NCBI RefSeq assembly: GCF_019966495.1
Contig: NZ_JAIMIA010000037.1
Coordinates: 1 to 40,716, forward strand
Origin: Tateyamaria pelophila
Lineage (GTDB): Bacteria; Pseudomonadota; Alphaproteobacteria; Rhodobacterales; Rhodobacteraceae
Length of the DNA: 40,716 nt
Direction: 5' to 3'
Positions 8,661 through 17,144 of the stretch are shown piece after piece; the first letter of the stretch is position 1, and each line of letters starts with the position of its first letter. Position numbers and translations under genes: made by a program. The notes under the pieces were generated by a model that saw only the letters and a program-made list of their open reading frames with translations, searched no databases and had not been told where the DNA came from.

Positions 8661-9341
8661 TCATCCCAGCAACGGGAAGCGTTCCAATTGATGAAACATG
8701 CCTGCACAGTCCTCGCCCAAAAGTGTCAATCCGGTCATGCGGTACGGCGAAAGCTCCAGTTCTGAGACAACAGATTGCAGCGCCGAATATGCCCCGGCGC
8801 GCACATCTTTTTGCAGCGGACCGGTCAACGTCATGTGAAACCGGAACTGATCCAGTACATAGGGATAGCCCCAGGTAACCAGATTGGCATCTTGTGCAGG
8901 GCTCAGGCGCGATGCGCGCCGTTTGGCCAGTTCTGCCTCATCCGCGGGGGCGCGGAAACTGTCCAGCCGTTGCACCACAGTGGATGCGACGGTGGCCAGT
9001 TCTGCGGCATCCCCAACGGGCACCAGCGCCAGAAAGCGACCCAACCGCGCCAACACCAGTCCGTCGAGCGTGACCGGCGGGGTTTCATTGCATATGGTGG
9101 CCAGCGCTTTGGTCAATGTGTCTGGATCGGCGCCATCGGCGAGCCGAAACGGTGGCTTGATCGTGCCATGAAACCCATACTTGCGGGGCGTCTTTGTAAT
9201 GGCGTCGATGTCGAGACTTTCAATCTGACCGTGACGGCGCGACTGACCCGAAGCCGAGTCCCAGCCCAGCCAATTGGCGCCGAATTCGGCCAATGGCGTG
9301 CCGATGTCCGGCGTGTAATAGATCGCGTAGCGGGTGAACAC
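8661..9341 (-). CDS. DUF1045 family protein (2H phosphoesterase-like, phosphonate-operon type)
   Basis: This protein of about 226 residues belongs to DUF1045, a group with the two-histidine (2H) phosphoesterase fold, often encoded in phosphonate (phn) operons. The two HxT motifs are present: HGTIK at about residue 58 and HMTLT at about residue 169. The N-terminus RYAIYYTP and the motif RKYGFHGTIKPPF are family signatures. A GTG at 9341 is preferred over the ATG at 9356 because GGAAAGG sits 7 bases before the GTG and FTRYAIYY is the usual start. No C-P lyase genes are nearby, so it is an orphan here. A role in cyclic or bis-phosphate ester metabolism is inferred from the fold only. Confidence 0.85.
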   Translation of the reverse strand: MFTRYAIYYTPDIGTPLAEFGANWLGWDSASGQSRRHGQIESLDIDAITKTPRKYGFHGTIKPPFRLADGADPDTLTKALATICNETPPVTLDGLVLARLGRFLALVPVGDAAELATVASTVVQRLDSFRAPADEAELAKRRASRLSPAQDANLVTWGYPYVLDQFRFHMTLTGPLQKDVRAGAYSALQSVVSELELSPYRMTGLTLLGEDCAGMFHQLERFPLLG

Positions 9342-9915
9342 AGCGCACCTTTCCATTCGACATGATTGTCACATGCCACAAGGCAGGAAAGTCGCCAATG
9401 TACAAATGCACGAAGGAACTGCCAAGGGCGTTTGCACTCCGCGCGGAGCCTGTTTCGCAAGTCTGCTTGTGCACGCGGGAGTAGCGCATGGCGCAGGCCA
9501 ATGTCCCTGCGGTTTTCAGAGTGCCAGGTCGATACGCGTTCGATTCGACACTAAGCTCGGACGCACCGCGCCGAAATGCTTGAGACACGGCGTCTGACAA
9601 GGGTATGTTGACAATTTGTCGCATGAGTTGAACGGCATACTGGACCTCTAAACGCATACAATGGCATGCAATGGCATACCAATTCGTTGACTCATGACAC
9701 ATTTTTACTTCCTTCAACCCGCTACAATTAATTAATAAAAACCTAATCAGTAAATTTATTTACAACGAAAATCCATTTTTCCAAAAAATTATTTACTCAA
9801 CTCAACTCAAGACAGCTGTAATCGCACCAAATTTCCCATGGCTGCTTTATACTCGTGACATGAGTGTTTTTGCCAATTCCGACCCGGCGAACATCATTCC
9901 GGAGGAGATTTTACA
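9342..9915. promoter_or_regulatory. Regulatory region between DUF1045 gene and acs, with phased GCATAC repeats
   Basis: This 574-base gap separates divergent genes and turns AT-rich toward acs. GCATAC occurs three times at 9635-9640, 9654-9659 and 9674-9679, spaced 19 and 20 bases (about two helical turns), with CAATGGCAT repeated directly at 9659-9667 and 9669-9677. The cluster is bracketed by CATGAGT (9622-9628) and ACTCATG (9690-9696). CTCAA repeats three times at 9796-9810. A TATACT at 9848-9853 is a possible -10 element for acs. The ribosome binding site GGAGGAG is at 9901-9907. Acetate genes are usually strongly regulated, so this could be a regulator binding array. Confidence 0.45.
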
Positions 9916-11889
9916 ATGAACAATCCAGACAAATCGCACACCAATAGCTACCCGCCATCCGAGGAGACAGTCTCAAGGGCACATGTCACTGCCAAGGACT
10001 ACTCAAAGATGTATGCCGCGTCCCTTTCGGATCCAGACGCGTTCTGGGCCAAAGAGGGCAAAAGGATCGATTGGATAAAGCCATTTACCAAGGTCAAGAA
10101 CACGTCCTTTGAGCCTGGAAACATCGACATTCGCTGGTTTGAGGACGGTACGCTCAACGTCTCGGCTAACTGTATCGACCGTCACCTCGAGACACGTGGC
10201 GATCAGACCGCGATCATCTGGGAGCCTGATGACCCGGCCAAGGATGCGTCGCTGCACATCACTTATCGCGATCTGCACACGTCGGTCTGCAAGATGGCCA
10301 ACGTCCTCAAGGATCTGGGCGTGACCAAAGGCGACCGGGTTGTCATCTATCTGCCCATGATCCCGGAGGCCGCCTATGCGATGCTCGCTTGCGCCCGGAT
10401 CGGAGCCATTCATTCCATCGTTTTTGCCGGTTTCTCCCCGGACGCCCTAGGTGCGCGGATCAACGGATGTGACGCGAAAGTCGTCATAACCGCGGATCTG
10501 GCACCCAGAGGCGGACGAGAAACCAAGCTGAAATCAAACACGGACACCGCATTGCTGCATTGCAACGACAATGTGAAATGTCTGGTGGTCAAGCGCACCG
10601 GCGGCCAGACCACCTGGACCGATCGGGACTACGACTGCACCGCCTTGATGAATGTTGCATCGGCCGATTGTCCGCCAGAGGAAATGGCTGCGGAAGATCC
10701 GCTGTTCATCCTCTACACCTCCGGGTCAACTGGTCAGCCCAAAGGCGTTGTGCACACCAGCGGTGGCTATCTGACCTATGCTGCGATGACCCATGAGATC
10801 GTATTCGACTACCACGAGGGCGACGTGTTCTGGTGCACCGCGGATGTGGGTTGGGTCACGGGCCACAGCTATATTGTCTATGGCCCGCTGGCCAATGGTG
10901 CGACGACGATCATGTTCGAAGGGGTGCCGACGTTCCCCGATGCGGGCCGCTTCTGGGAAGTCTGTGCCAAGCACAAGGTCAACCAGTTCTATACCGCGCC
11001 CACCGCCATTCGCGCCCTCATGGGTGCCGGCAAGGAATGGGTCGAAAAGCATGATCTGTCCGATCTGCGCCTTCTGGGCTCGGTCGGTGAGCCGATCAAT
11101 CCCGAAGCGTGGAACTGGTATAACGAAGTTGTCGGCAAGGGCCGTTGCCCCATCGTGGATACCTTTTGGCAGACGGAAACCGGCGGTCACATGCTGACAC
11201 CCCTGCCGGGGGCCACCAATCTGAAACCCGGCGCGGCACAAATCCCCTTCTTTGGCGTAAAGCCTGTTGTTCTGGAGCCGACAACGGGTGAAGTCATCGA
11301 AGGCAACGGCGTCGAAGGCGTGTTGTGCATTGGAGACAGCTGGCCCGGGCAAATGCGCACGATCTGGGGCGACCATGACCGCTTCGAGAAAACCTATTTC
11401 GGCGACTACAAAGGCTATTACTTCTCCGGTGACGGATGTCGTCGCGACGAAGACGGCGATTACTGGATCACGGGCCGCGTCGATGACGTGATCAACGTGT
11501 CCGGCCACCGCATGGGCACCGCCGAAGTGGAAAGCGCGCTTGTGGCTCATGCCAAGGTCGCTGAAAGCGCCGTGGTCGGCTATCCGCATGACGTCAAAGG
11601 CCAGGGCATCTATGCCTACGTGACCCTTATGAACGGCGAAGAACCTACGGACGTCCTGCGCAAGGAGCTTGAAACCTGGGTGCGCACCGAAATCGGGCCG
11701 ATTGCCAAGCCGGATCTGATCCAGTGGGCCCCCGGCCTGCCCAAGACCCGGTCCGGCAAGATCATGCGCCGTATTCTGCGCAAGATCGCCGAAGATGATT
11801 TCGCCGCCCTGGGCGACACCTCGACCCTCGCGGACCCTTCTGTCGTCGATGACCTTATCGACAACCGCATGAATCGGAAGAATGCGTGA
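9916..11889 (+). CDS. acs: Acetyl-CoA synthetase
   Basis: This 657-residue enzyme converts acetate, ATP and CoA to acetyl-CoA, AMP and pyrophosphate in the cytoplasm. Length and sequence are typical of Acs. Visible motifs are the adenylation P-loop [14 protein letters not shown] (about 265-278), the [10 protein letters not shown] core (about 412-421), the hinge and motor region [17 protein letters not shown] (about 510-526) and the C-terminal PKTRSGK with the catalytic lysine at 615, the site controlled by reversible acetylation in this family. A strong GGAGGAG lies 9 bases before the ATG. Its stop overlaps the adk start by one base, and an acetate-type symporter follows, so the locus is an acetate uptake and activation module. 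Confidence 0.97.
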   Translation: MNNPDKSHTNSYPPSEETVSRAHVTAKDYSKMYAASLSDPDAFWAKEGKRIDWIKPFTKVKNTSFEPGNIDIRWFEDGTLNVSANCIDRHLETRGDQTAIIWEPDDPAKDASLHITYRDLHTSVCKMANVLKDLGVTKGDRVVIYLPMIPEAAYAMLACARIGAIHSIVFAGFSPDALGARINGCDAKVVITADLAPRGGRETKLKSNTDTALLHCNDNVKCLVVKRTGGQTTWTDRDYDCTALMNVASADCPPEEMAAEDPLFILYTSGSTGQPKGVVHTSGGYLTYAAMTHEIVFDYHEGDVFWCTADVGWVTGHSYIVYGPLANGATTIMFEGVPTFPDAGRFWEVCAKHKVNQFYTAPTAIRALMGAGKEWVEKHDLSDLRLLGSVGEPINPEAWNWYNEVVGKGRCPIVDTFWQTETGGHMLTPLPGATNLKPGAAQIPFFGVKPVVLEPTTGEVIEGNGVEGVLCIGDSWPGQMRTIWGDHDRFEKTYFGDYKGYYFSGDGCRRDEDGDYWITGRVDDVINVSGHRMGTAEVESALVAHAKVAESAVVGYPHDVKGQGIYAYVTLMNGEEPTDVLRKELETWVRTEIGPIAKPDLIQWAPGLPKTRSGKIMRRILRKIAEDDFAALGDTSTLADPSVVDDLIDNRMNRKNA

Positions 11890-12575
11890 TGGACGGCGCG
11901 AAAATGCCGGAAACCGCCCCCGTTTTGATCTTACTTGGCCCTCCCGGGGCCGGCAAGGGCACGCAGGCCCGCATGCTGGAAGAGGCTCACGGCCTCGTAC
12001 AACTCTCGACAGGTGACTTGCTGCGGGCCGCCGTCGCCGCGGGCACGCCTGCAGGCAAACAGGCCGAGGCCGTGATGAAAGCGGGCGATCTGGTCAGCGA
12101 CGATATCGTCATCGCCATCCTGCGCGACCGTCTGGCCGAACCTGACGGAGCAAAGGGTGTCATCCTGGATGGCTTTCCCCGCACGACCGTGCAGGCGGAG
12201 GCGCTGGACGCATTGCTGGCCGACAGCGGCCAGCGCATCGACGCGGCGATCAGCCTCGAGGTCGAGGACGCGGCGATGGTCGAGCGGATCTCGGGCCGGT
12301 TCACCTGCGGCGGCTGTGGCGAAGGCTATCACGACAGCTTCAAACCCACGACCACGGCAGGCACATGCGACCATTGCGGCAGCACGGACATGAAACGCCG
12401 TGCGGACGACAACGCCGTAACCGTGGCGCAGCGGTTGGAGGCGTACCACGCCCAGACCGCACCGCTGATCGAGTACTACCAGGCAAAAGGGGCGCTGCAT
12501 CGCGTTCCTGCCATGGGCGCGATTGACAAAATCGCCTCTGCGCTCAACGCAATCGTCGCGCAGGTCAAGGCGTAG
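11889..12575 (+). CDS. adk: Adenylate kinase with zinc-binding lid
   Basis: This enzyme of about 228 residues interconverts ATP, AMP and ADP. It has the P-loop GPPGAGKGTQA (about residues 18-28), the AMP-binding STGDLLRA and the LDGFPRT motif. Its lid carries four cysteines, CGGC and CDHC at about 140-163, which bind a structural zinc. The ATG overlaps the last base of the acs stop (TGATG), so translation is probably coupled; a GTG three bases earlier is possible. The position makes biochemical sense: Acs releases AMP, and only adenylate kinase returns it to the ADP/ATP pool. It is probably a second adk copy, since the housekeeping one usually lies in the ribosomal protein cluster. Confidence 0.96.
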   Translation: MDGAKMPETAPVLILLGPPGAGKGTQARMLEEAHGLVQLSTGDLLRAAVAAGTPAGKQAEAVMKAGDLVSDDIVIAILRDRLAEPDGAKGVILDGFPRTTVQAEALDALLADSGQRIDAAISLEVEDAAMVERISGRFTCGGCGEGYHDSFKPTTTAGTCDHCGSTDMKRRADDNAVTVAQRLEAYHAQTAPLIEYYQAKGALHRVPAMGAIDKIASALNAIVAQVKA

Positions 12576-12584
12576 CGAACCAAG

Positions 12585-12609
12585 TCGGGAGGTCTGACCG
12601 ACCTCTCGG
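12585..12609 (+). terminator. Intercistronic hairpin between adk and the symporter genes
   Basis: TCGGGAGGTC (12585-12594) and GACCTCTCGG (12600-12609) form a 10-bp stem including two G-U pairs, with the loop TGACC. There is no T-run, so this is more likely an mRNA processing or stability element, or a weak terminator, that separates acs-adk expression from the symporter genes. The ribosome binding site GGAGGA of the next gene (about 12620-12625) follows closely. Confidence 0.5.
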
Positions 12610-12634
12610 GAAATCACATGGAGGAGGATAATTC

Positions 12635-12898
12635 ATGTCTCAAATCGATGAAGAAAATAACGCCTATTGGAGTGCCAATGTGCGTCTCATCAAGATCAGC
12701 CTTGTCATCTGGGCGCTGGTCTCATTCGGCTTCGGAATCGTTTTCCGTCCGCTGCTTTCAGGCATTCCGGTCGGTGGAACCGATCTGGGGTTCTGGTTCG
12801 CACAGCAAGGCTCGATCATCGTCTTTCTGGTGCTGATCTTCTTTTATGCCTGGCGGATGAACAAGCTCGACCAGCAATTTGGCGTGGATGAGGAATAG
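12635..12898 (+). CDS. DUF4212 protein, small subunit of the sodium:solute symporter
   Basis: This 87-residue membrane protein has two hydrophobic segments (about residues 20-42 and 54-74) and a short acidic C-terminus. It matches DUF4212, the small protein encoded immediately upstream of VC_2705-type sodium:solute symporters and thought to be its partner subunit. The ATG is preceded by a good ribosome binding site (GGAGGA about 8 bases upstream). The gap to the symporter gene is 5 bases, so the two are very likely cotranscribed and translated together. Confidence 0.93.
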   Translation: MSQIDEENNAYWSANVRLIKISLVIWALVSFGFGIVFRPLLSGIPVGGTDLGFWFAQQGSIIVFLVLIFFYAWRMNKLDQQFGVDEE

Positions 12899-12903
12899 GA
12901 AAT

Positions 12904-14691
12904 ATGGATCAGTTTACACTTAACCTGCTGTTTGTGGGCGCGTCCTTCGCGCTTTACATCGGCATCGCGATTTGGGCCCGTGCCGGGTCTACGTCGGAAT
13001 TCTACGCAGCCGGCCGCGGCGTTCATCCTGTGACGAACGGGATGGCCACGGCGGCGGACTGGATGTCTGCGGCCTCGTTCATCTCGATGGCGGGCCTCAT
13101 TGCCTTCACCGGCTACGACAACTCATCCTTCCTGATGGGCTGGACAGGGGGCTATGTGCTCTTGGCGCTGTTGCTGGCACCTTACTTGCGCAAATTCGGC
13201 AAGTTCACGGTGTCCGAGTTCATCGGCGATCGGTTCTACAGCTCGACGGCGCGGATGGTTGCCGTGGTCTGTCTGCTTGTGGCCTCCATCACCTACGTGA
13301 TCGGTCAGATGCAGGGCGTCGGCATCGCCTTTGGTCGCTTCCTCGAGATCGACACGACCTGGGGCCTTCTGATCGGATCCTGTGTGGTGTTTGCCTATGC
13401 GGTTTTCGGCGGCATGAAAGGTGTGACATACACCCAGGTGGCACAATACTGCGTGTTGATCATGGCCTATACGATCCCGGCGGTCTTCATCTCGTTGCAA
13501 CTCACAGGCAACCCGATCCCCGCATTGGGCCTGTTTGGCACTGACATCGCATCGGGCGAGCCCCTGTTGGCGAGACTTGACCAGATCGTGCGTGACCTTG
13601 GTTTTGCCGAGTACACGGCGGCCCATGGCTCGACCATCAACATGGTGCTGTTCACCCTGACGCTGATGATCGGGACTGCCGGCTTGCCTCACGTGATCAT
13701 GCGCTTCTTCACCGTTCCAAAAGTGTCCGACGCCCGCTGGTCTGCTGGCTGGACGCTGGTGTTCATCGCCTTGCTCTACCTCACCGCACCTGCGGTTGGT
13801 GCCATGGCGCGTCTGAATATCTCTGAACTGATGTGGCCGAATGGAACCAATGGCGAAGCTGTCAGTGTCGAGGCAATCGACAATGATCCGGAATATGCCT
13901 GGATGGCCACATGGCAGAAAACCGGCCTTCTCGGCTGGGAAGACAAGAACGGCGACGGCAAGATCCAGTACTACAACGATCAGAATGCCGAACTGCAAGC
14001 CAAGGCGGCGGAAAATGGCTGGGTGGGCAACGAGTTGACCAACTTCAACCGTGACATCCTCGTCCTTGCCAACCCCGAAATCGCAAGCCTTCCGGGCTGG
14101 GTTATCGGCCTTGTTGCTGCGGGCGGCCTTGCGGCGGCTCTGTCAACGGCGGCGGGTTTGCTTCTGGCGATCTCCTCGGCGGTGTCTCATGACTTGCTGA
14201 AGGGTCAGTTGGCGCCGAACATGTCGGAGAAAACCGAGCTTATGGCAGCCCGGATTTCGATGGCGGCAGCGATTGTGGTGGCGGTTATTCTGGGGCTCAA
14301 TCCTCCGGGGTTCGCGGCGCAAACAGTGGCCTTGGCCTTCGGTATTGCGGCGGCCTCTATCTTTCCTGCGCTGATGATGGGTATCTTCTCCACCCGGATC
14401 AACAACACAGGTGCGGTTGCAGGGATGCTGTCGGGTCTGGTGGTCACGCTGGTCTATATCTTCCTGCACAAGGGTTGGTTCTTTATTCCGGATACCAACA
14501 GCTTCACCGACGCTAATCCGTTGCTGGGTCCGGTCCAGTCCACCTCGTTCGGTGCGATTGGCGCGATGATCAACTTTGCAGTAGCCTACTTTGTCAGTGG
14601 TATGACAAAGGAGACACCACAAGAGATCAAGGATCTCGTGCAAAGCGTCCGCATCCCCCGCGGTGCTGGCGGCGCGATCGAAGACCACTAA
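12904..14691 (+). CDS. Sodium:solute symporter, VC_2705 subfamily (acetate permease ActP-like)
   Basis: This 595-residue protein of the SSS family has about 13 hydrophobic segments. It starts with the family pattern YIGIAIWARAGSTSEFYAAGR and continues GMATAADWMSAASFISMAG, the sodium-binding region. LPHVIMRFFTVPKVSDAR and the helix GGLAAALSTAAGLLLAISSAVSHD are also typical. An insert of about 100 residues (about 305-405, with an EF-hand-like DKNGDGKIQ) is characteristic of the VC_2705 subgroup. Placement after acs, adk and DUF4212 points to acetate or another short-chain monocarboxylate as substrate, though this is inference. Confidence 0.94.
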   Translation: MDQFTLNLLFVGASFALYIGIAIWARAGSTSEFYAAGRGVHPVTNGMATAADWMSAASFISMAGLIAFTGYDNSSFLMGWTGGYVLLALLLAPYLRKFGKFTVSEFIGDRFYSSTARMVAVVCLLVASITYVIGQMQGVGIAFGRFLEIDTTWGLLIGSCVVFAYAVFGGMKGVTYTQVAQYCVLIMAYTIPAVFISLQLTGNPIPALGLFGTDIASGEPLLARLDQIVRDLGFAEYTAAHGSTINMVLFTLTLMIGTAGLPHVIMRFFTVPKVSDARWSAGWTLVFIALLYLTAPAVGAMARLNISELMWPNGTNGEAVSVEAIDNDPEYAWMATWQKTGLLGWEDKNGDGKIQYYNDQNAELQAKAAENGWVGNELTNFNRDILVLANPEIASLPGWVIGLVAAGGLAAALSTAAGLLLAISSAVSHDLLKGQLAPNMSEKTELMAARISMAAAIVVAVILGLNPPGFAAQTVALAFGIAAASIFPALMMGIFSTRINNTGAVAGMLSGLVVTLVYIFLHKGWFFIPDTNSFTDANPLLGPVQSTSFGAIGAMINFAVAYFVSGMTKETPQEIKDLVQSVRIPRGAGGAIEDH

Positions 14692-14700
14692 GAACAGTCC

Positions 14701-14729
14701 TGTACCGCCGCAGTTCCTGTGGCGGTACA
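14701..14729 (+). terminator. Hairpin after the symporter gene
   Basis: TGTACCGCCGCAG (14701-14713) and CTGTGGCGGTACA (14717-14729) form a 13-bp stem with one G-U pair and a tight TTC loop, 10 bases after the symporter stop codon. No T-run follows, so it is either a partial terminator or a 3' protective structure, with some read-through expected into the DUF294 gene 70 bases downstream. It also argues against the upstream start (14719) of the DUF294 gene, which would lie inside the hairpin. Confidence 0.65.
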
Positions 14730-14799
14730 CGGCATTCTGGACTACTGTTCTGTCGGCCGTAACGTCGGCAGAACGCACCCTTCTTATAAGGCCAGCACC

Positions 14800-16620
14800 A
14801 TGCCCATATCGGCACATTTGACCCAGTTTCTCGCCTCGGTGCACCCCTATGACAGCCTGACCGACGCAGAATTGATTGCATTGGCCAACCGCTGCGAAGT
14901 TCAAAGCAACGTCACTGGCGATCGGATATTTGGCATCGGTGACACGGCAGACAGCCTCTATATCATTGCCGACGGCGCGATCGAAATCACCGACGACACG
15001 GATGTGCAACTTTCGCTGCTTGGCCCCAGAAATTCCTTTGGCGAACGCGCCTTGCTGCGCGACGAAACAGCCACCCGCACGGCGACCGTCACCGAAAACT
15101 GCACGTTGATCGTGATGCCCGCCGCCACCCTTTTCGACTTGATCAAGACACACCCGCCCGTCGCAAAATTCTTTGACCGACGCCGCCCACAGCGCGAGGA
15201 TCGCAACGATCTTGCCACCATGGCCGTGGATCAGCTGATGACGCGCAATCCGATCAGTTGCAGCCCCGATACCCCGATCCGCACTGTCGCAGGTCAGATG
15301 CATGAGCGTCGTATCTCATCCATCTGCATCACGGATGCCGATGCATTCGAAGGCATCGTGACCCTGCGCGACATGAACAGCCGCGTGGTTGTTCAGGGCG
15401 CGGACCCGCTTGCGCCCGTGTCGTCGATAATGACCCCGTCGCCACTGTCGCTCAGTCCCAAGGCGCTGGTGACCGACGTGCTGCACCTGATGGTGGAGCG
15501 GGGCATCGGACATATCCCGATCGTCGAGGGTCAAACCCTTCTGGGCATCGTGACGCAAACCGATCTGACCCGCGCGCAGGCCATGTCCTCCGCCGATCTG
15601 GTGGGCCGCGTCGCCAAGGCGCAGGACGCCACCGAAATGGCGCGCGCCACTTCCGAGATACCGCAATTGCTGGTGCAGCTTGTCGATGCGGGCAACAGGC
15701 ACGAAGTTGTCACCCGCCTGATCACGGACATCGCAGATACCGCGACGCGGCGCTTGCTGGCGCTGGCCGAGGCAGCCCTTGGCGCGCCGCCGGTGCCCTA
15801 TCTCTGGCTTGCTTGCGGGTCTCAGGGGCGGCAGGAACAAACCGGCGTGTCCGATCAGGACAACTGCCTGATCCTGTCAGATGACGTGACCGAGGCCGAC
15901 ATGCCCTATTTTGCGCAGCTTGCCAAATTCGTCAGCGACGGTTTGGACGTCTGTGGGTATTTTTATTGCCCGGGCGACATGATGGCGACCAATCCGCGCT
16001 GGTGCCAGCCGCTCAAAGTCTGGCGAGGCTACTTCGAAGGCTGGATCGCCAAACCCGACCCAGAGGCGCAAATGCTGGCCTCCGTCATGTTTGACCTGCG
16101 CCCCATCGGAGGCGACGACAGCCTGTTCGTCAATCTGCAAACGCAAACGTTAAAACGCGCGTCGAAGAACTCGATCTTTACGGCCCACATGATCTCCAAT
16201 TCGCTGAAACATCAGCCGCCCATCGGCTTGCTGCGGGGCCTGGCCACGATCCGCTCGGGCGAGCACCGCAACCAGCTTGACCTCAAGCATAACGGCGTCG
16301 TGCCTGTCGTGGATCTGGGGCGGATCTATACGCTGCAAGGCCAACTAAAATCGGTCAACACCCGCGCCCGCCTTGAGGCTGCCATAGCCGCGCGTGTGCT
16401 GTCCGGAACCGGTGGTGCAGACCTGCTGGCAGCTTATGATCTGATCGCCACAACCCGGCTGGACCACCAGTCGCAACAGATCAAGGCAGGGGTGAAACCC
16501 ACGAACTATCTCGATCCATCGAACCTCTCCGATTTTGAGCGCAGCCATTTGCGCGACGCCTTCGTCGTGGTCAAAACAATGCAATCCGCAGCCGGATCCG
16601 GCAAAGGCGTGTTAGGATAA
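14800..16620 (+). CDS. Cyclic nucleotide-binding / CBS / DUF294 nucleotidyltransferase regulator
   Basis: From the preferred ATG this is a 606-residue cytoplasmic protein. Order of domains: cyclic-nucleotide-binding-like domain (about 10-110, with FGERALLRDETATRTATV); two CBS domains (about 130-245, with VDQLMTRNPISCSPDTPI and VSSIMTPSPLSLSPKA); a GlnD-like nucleotidyltransferase DUF294 region whose core GSQGRQEQTGVSDQDN carries the expected GS...D.D residues (about 340-356); and a helical DUF294_C part. Such proteins are found next to VC_2705-type symporters and are thought to regulate them by nucleotide sensing or nucleotidylation; the target here is unproven. The upstream in-frame start at 14719 would fall inside a hairpin and is disfavoured. 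Confidence 0.9.
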   Translation: MPISAHLTQFLASVHPYDSLTDAELIALANRCEVQSNVTGDRIFGIGDTADSLYIIADGAIEITDDTDVQLSLLGPRNSFGERALLRDETATRTATVTENCTLIVMPAATLFDLIKTHPPVAKFFDRRRPQREDRNDLATMAVDQLMTRNPISCSPDTPIRTVAGQMHERRISSICITDADAFEGIVTLRDMNSRVVVQGADPLAPVSSIMTPSPLSLSPKALVTDVLHLMVERGIGHIPIVEGQTLLGIVTQTDLTRAQAMSSADLVGRVAKAQDATEMARATSEIPQLLVQLVDAGNRHEVVTRLITDIADTATRRLLALAEAALGAPPVPYLWLACGSQGRQEQTGVSDQDNCLILSDDVTEADMPYFAQLAKFVSDGLDVCGYFYCPGDMMATNPRWCQPLKVWRGYFEGWIAKPDPEAQMLASVMFDLRPIGGDDSLFVNLQTQTLKRASKNSIFTAHMISNSLKHQPPIGLLRGLATIRSGEHRNQLDLKHNGVVPVVDLGRIYTLQGQLKSVNTRARLEAAIAARVLSGTGGADLLAAYDLIATTRLDHQSQQIKAGVKPTNYLDPSNLSDFERSHLRDAFVVVKTMQSAAGSGKGVLG

Positions 16621-16624
16621 CCTT

Positions 16625-17143
16625 ATGTTCGTAGAACTCATCGCCACAGTTTTTGCCGGAATCGCCTGCGCGGGCGTTGCCATGTTGCTCAACATCCTGA
16701 CGGGTCGCCGCCTGCCCAAATGGATCATACCGATTGCGGCCGGGGCTGGAATGATCGGCATGACGGTGTCCAATGAATATACTTGGTTTGGCCGCACCGC
16801 AGAGCGTTTGCCCGAGGGCGTCGAGATCGCCATGACTGTCGACGAACAAAGCTGGTTACGCCCATGGACTCAAATCTGGCCGTACACAAAACGCTTTGCC
16901 GCCATCGACACAGGCACGGCGCGCACCAATGAAGCCCTGCCGGATCAACGGCTGGCCGACCTCTATTTCTTTGGGCGCTGGTCTCCGGTCAATCAGGCCC
17001 CGATGTTGTTTGATTGCGCCACGGCCCGGTCTGCCCTGCTGATTGACGGTGCCACCTTTGCGGCGGACGGCACCGTGGCCGATGCCGACTGGCAGACGAT
17101 GCGTACCGATGATCCCATTCTGAAACTGGTTTGCGAGACCTGA
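16625..17143 (+). CDS. Small conserved-type membrane protein of unknown function
   Basis: This is a 172-residue protein with two N-terminal hydrophobic segments (about residues 4-24 and 35-52) followed by a domain of about 115 residues with no motif that I recognise; a WFGRTAERLP segment and two Cys (in FDCATARS and near the end, LVCET) stand out. Topology suggests a membrane anchor with the C-terminal domain on one side. It is spaced 4 bases after the DUF294 gene and 1 base before the exonuclease gene, so it is probably a component of the same regulatory module. No function is proposed. Confidence 0.8.
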   Translation: MFVELIATVFAGIACAGVAMLLNILTGRRLPKWIIPIAAGAGMIGMTVSNEYTWFGRTAERLPEGVEIAMTVDEQSWLRPWTQIWPYTKRFAAIDTGTARTNEALPDQRLADLYFFGRWSPVNQAPMLFDCATARSALLIDGATFAADGTVADADWQTMRTDDPILKLVCET

Positions 17144-17144
17144 C

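Noticed and set aside
9220-9717. 165-residue minus-strand frame overlapping the DUF1045 gene start
   Set aside because: It overlaps the well-supported DUF1045 gene in another frame and has no recognisable domain.
14719-14799. Upstream extension of the DUF294 gene
   Set aside because: The GTG lies inside the 14701-14729 hairpin and the added residues do not resemble the family; the ATG at 14800 gives a normal start.
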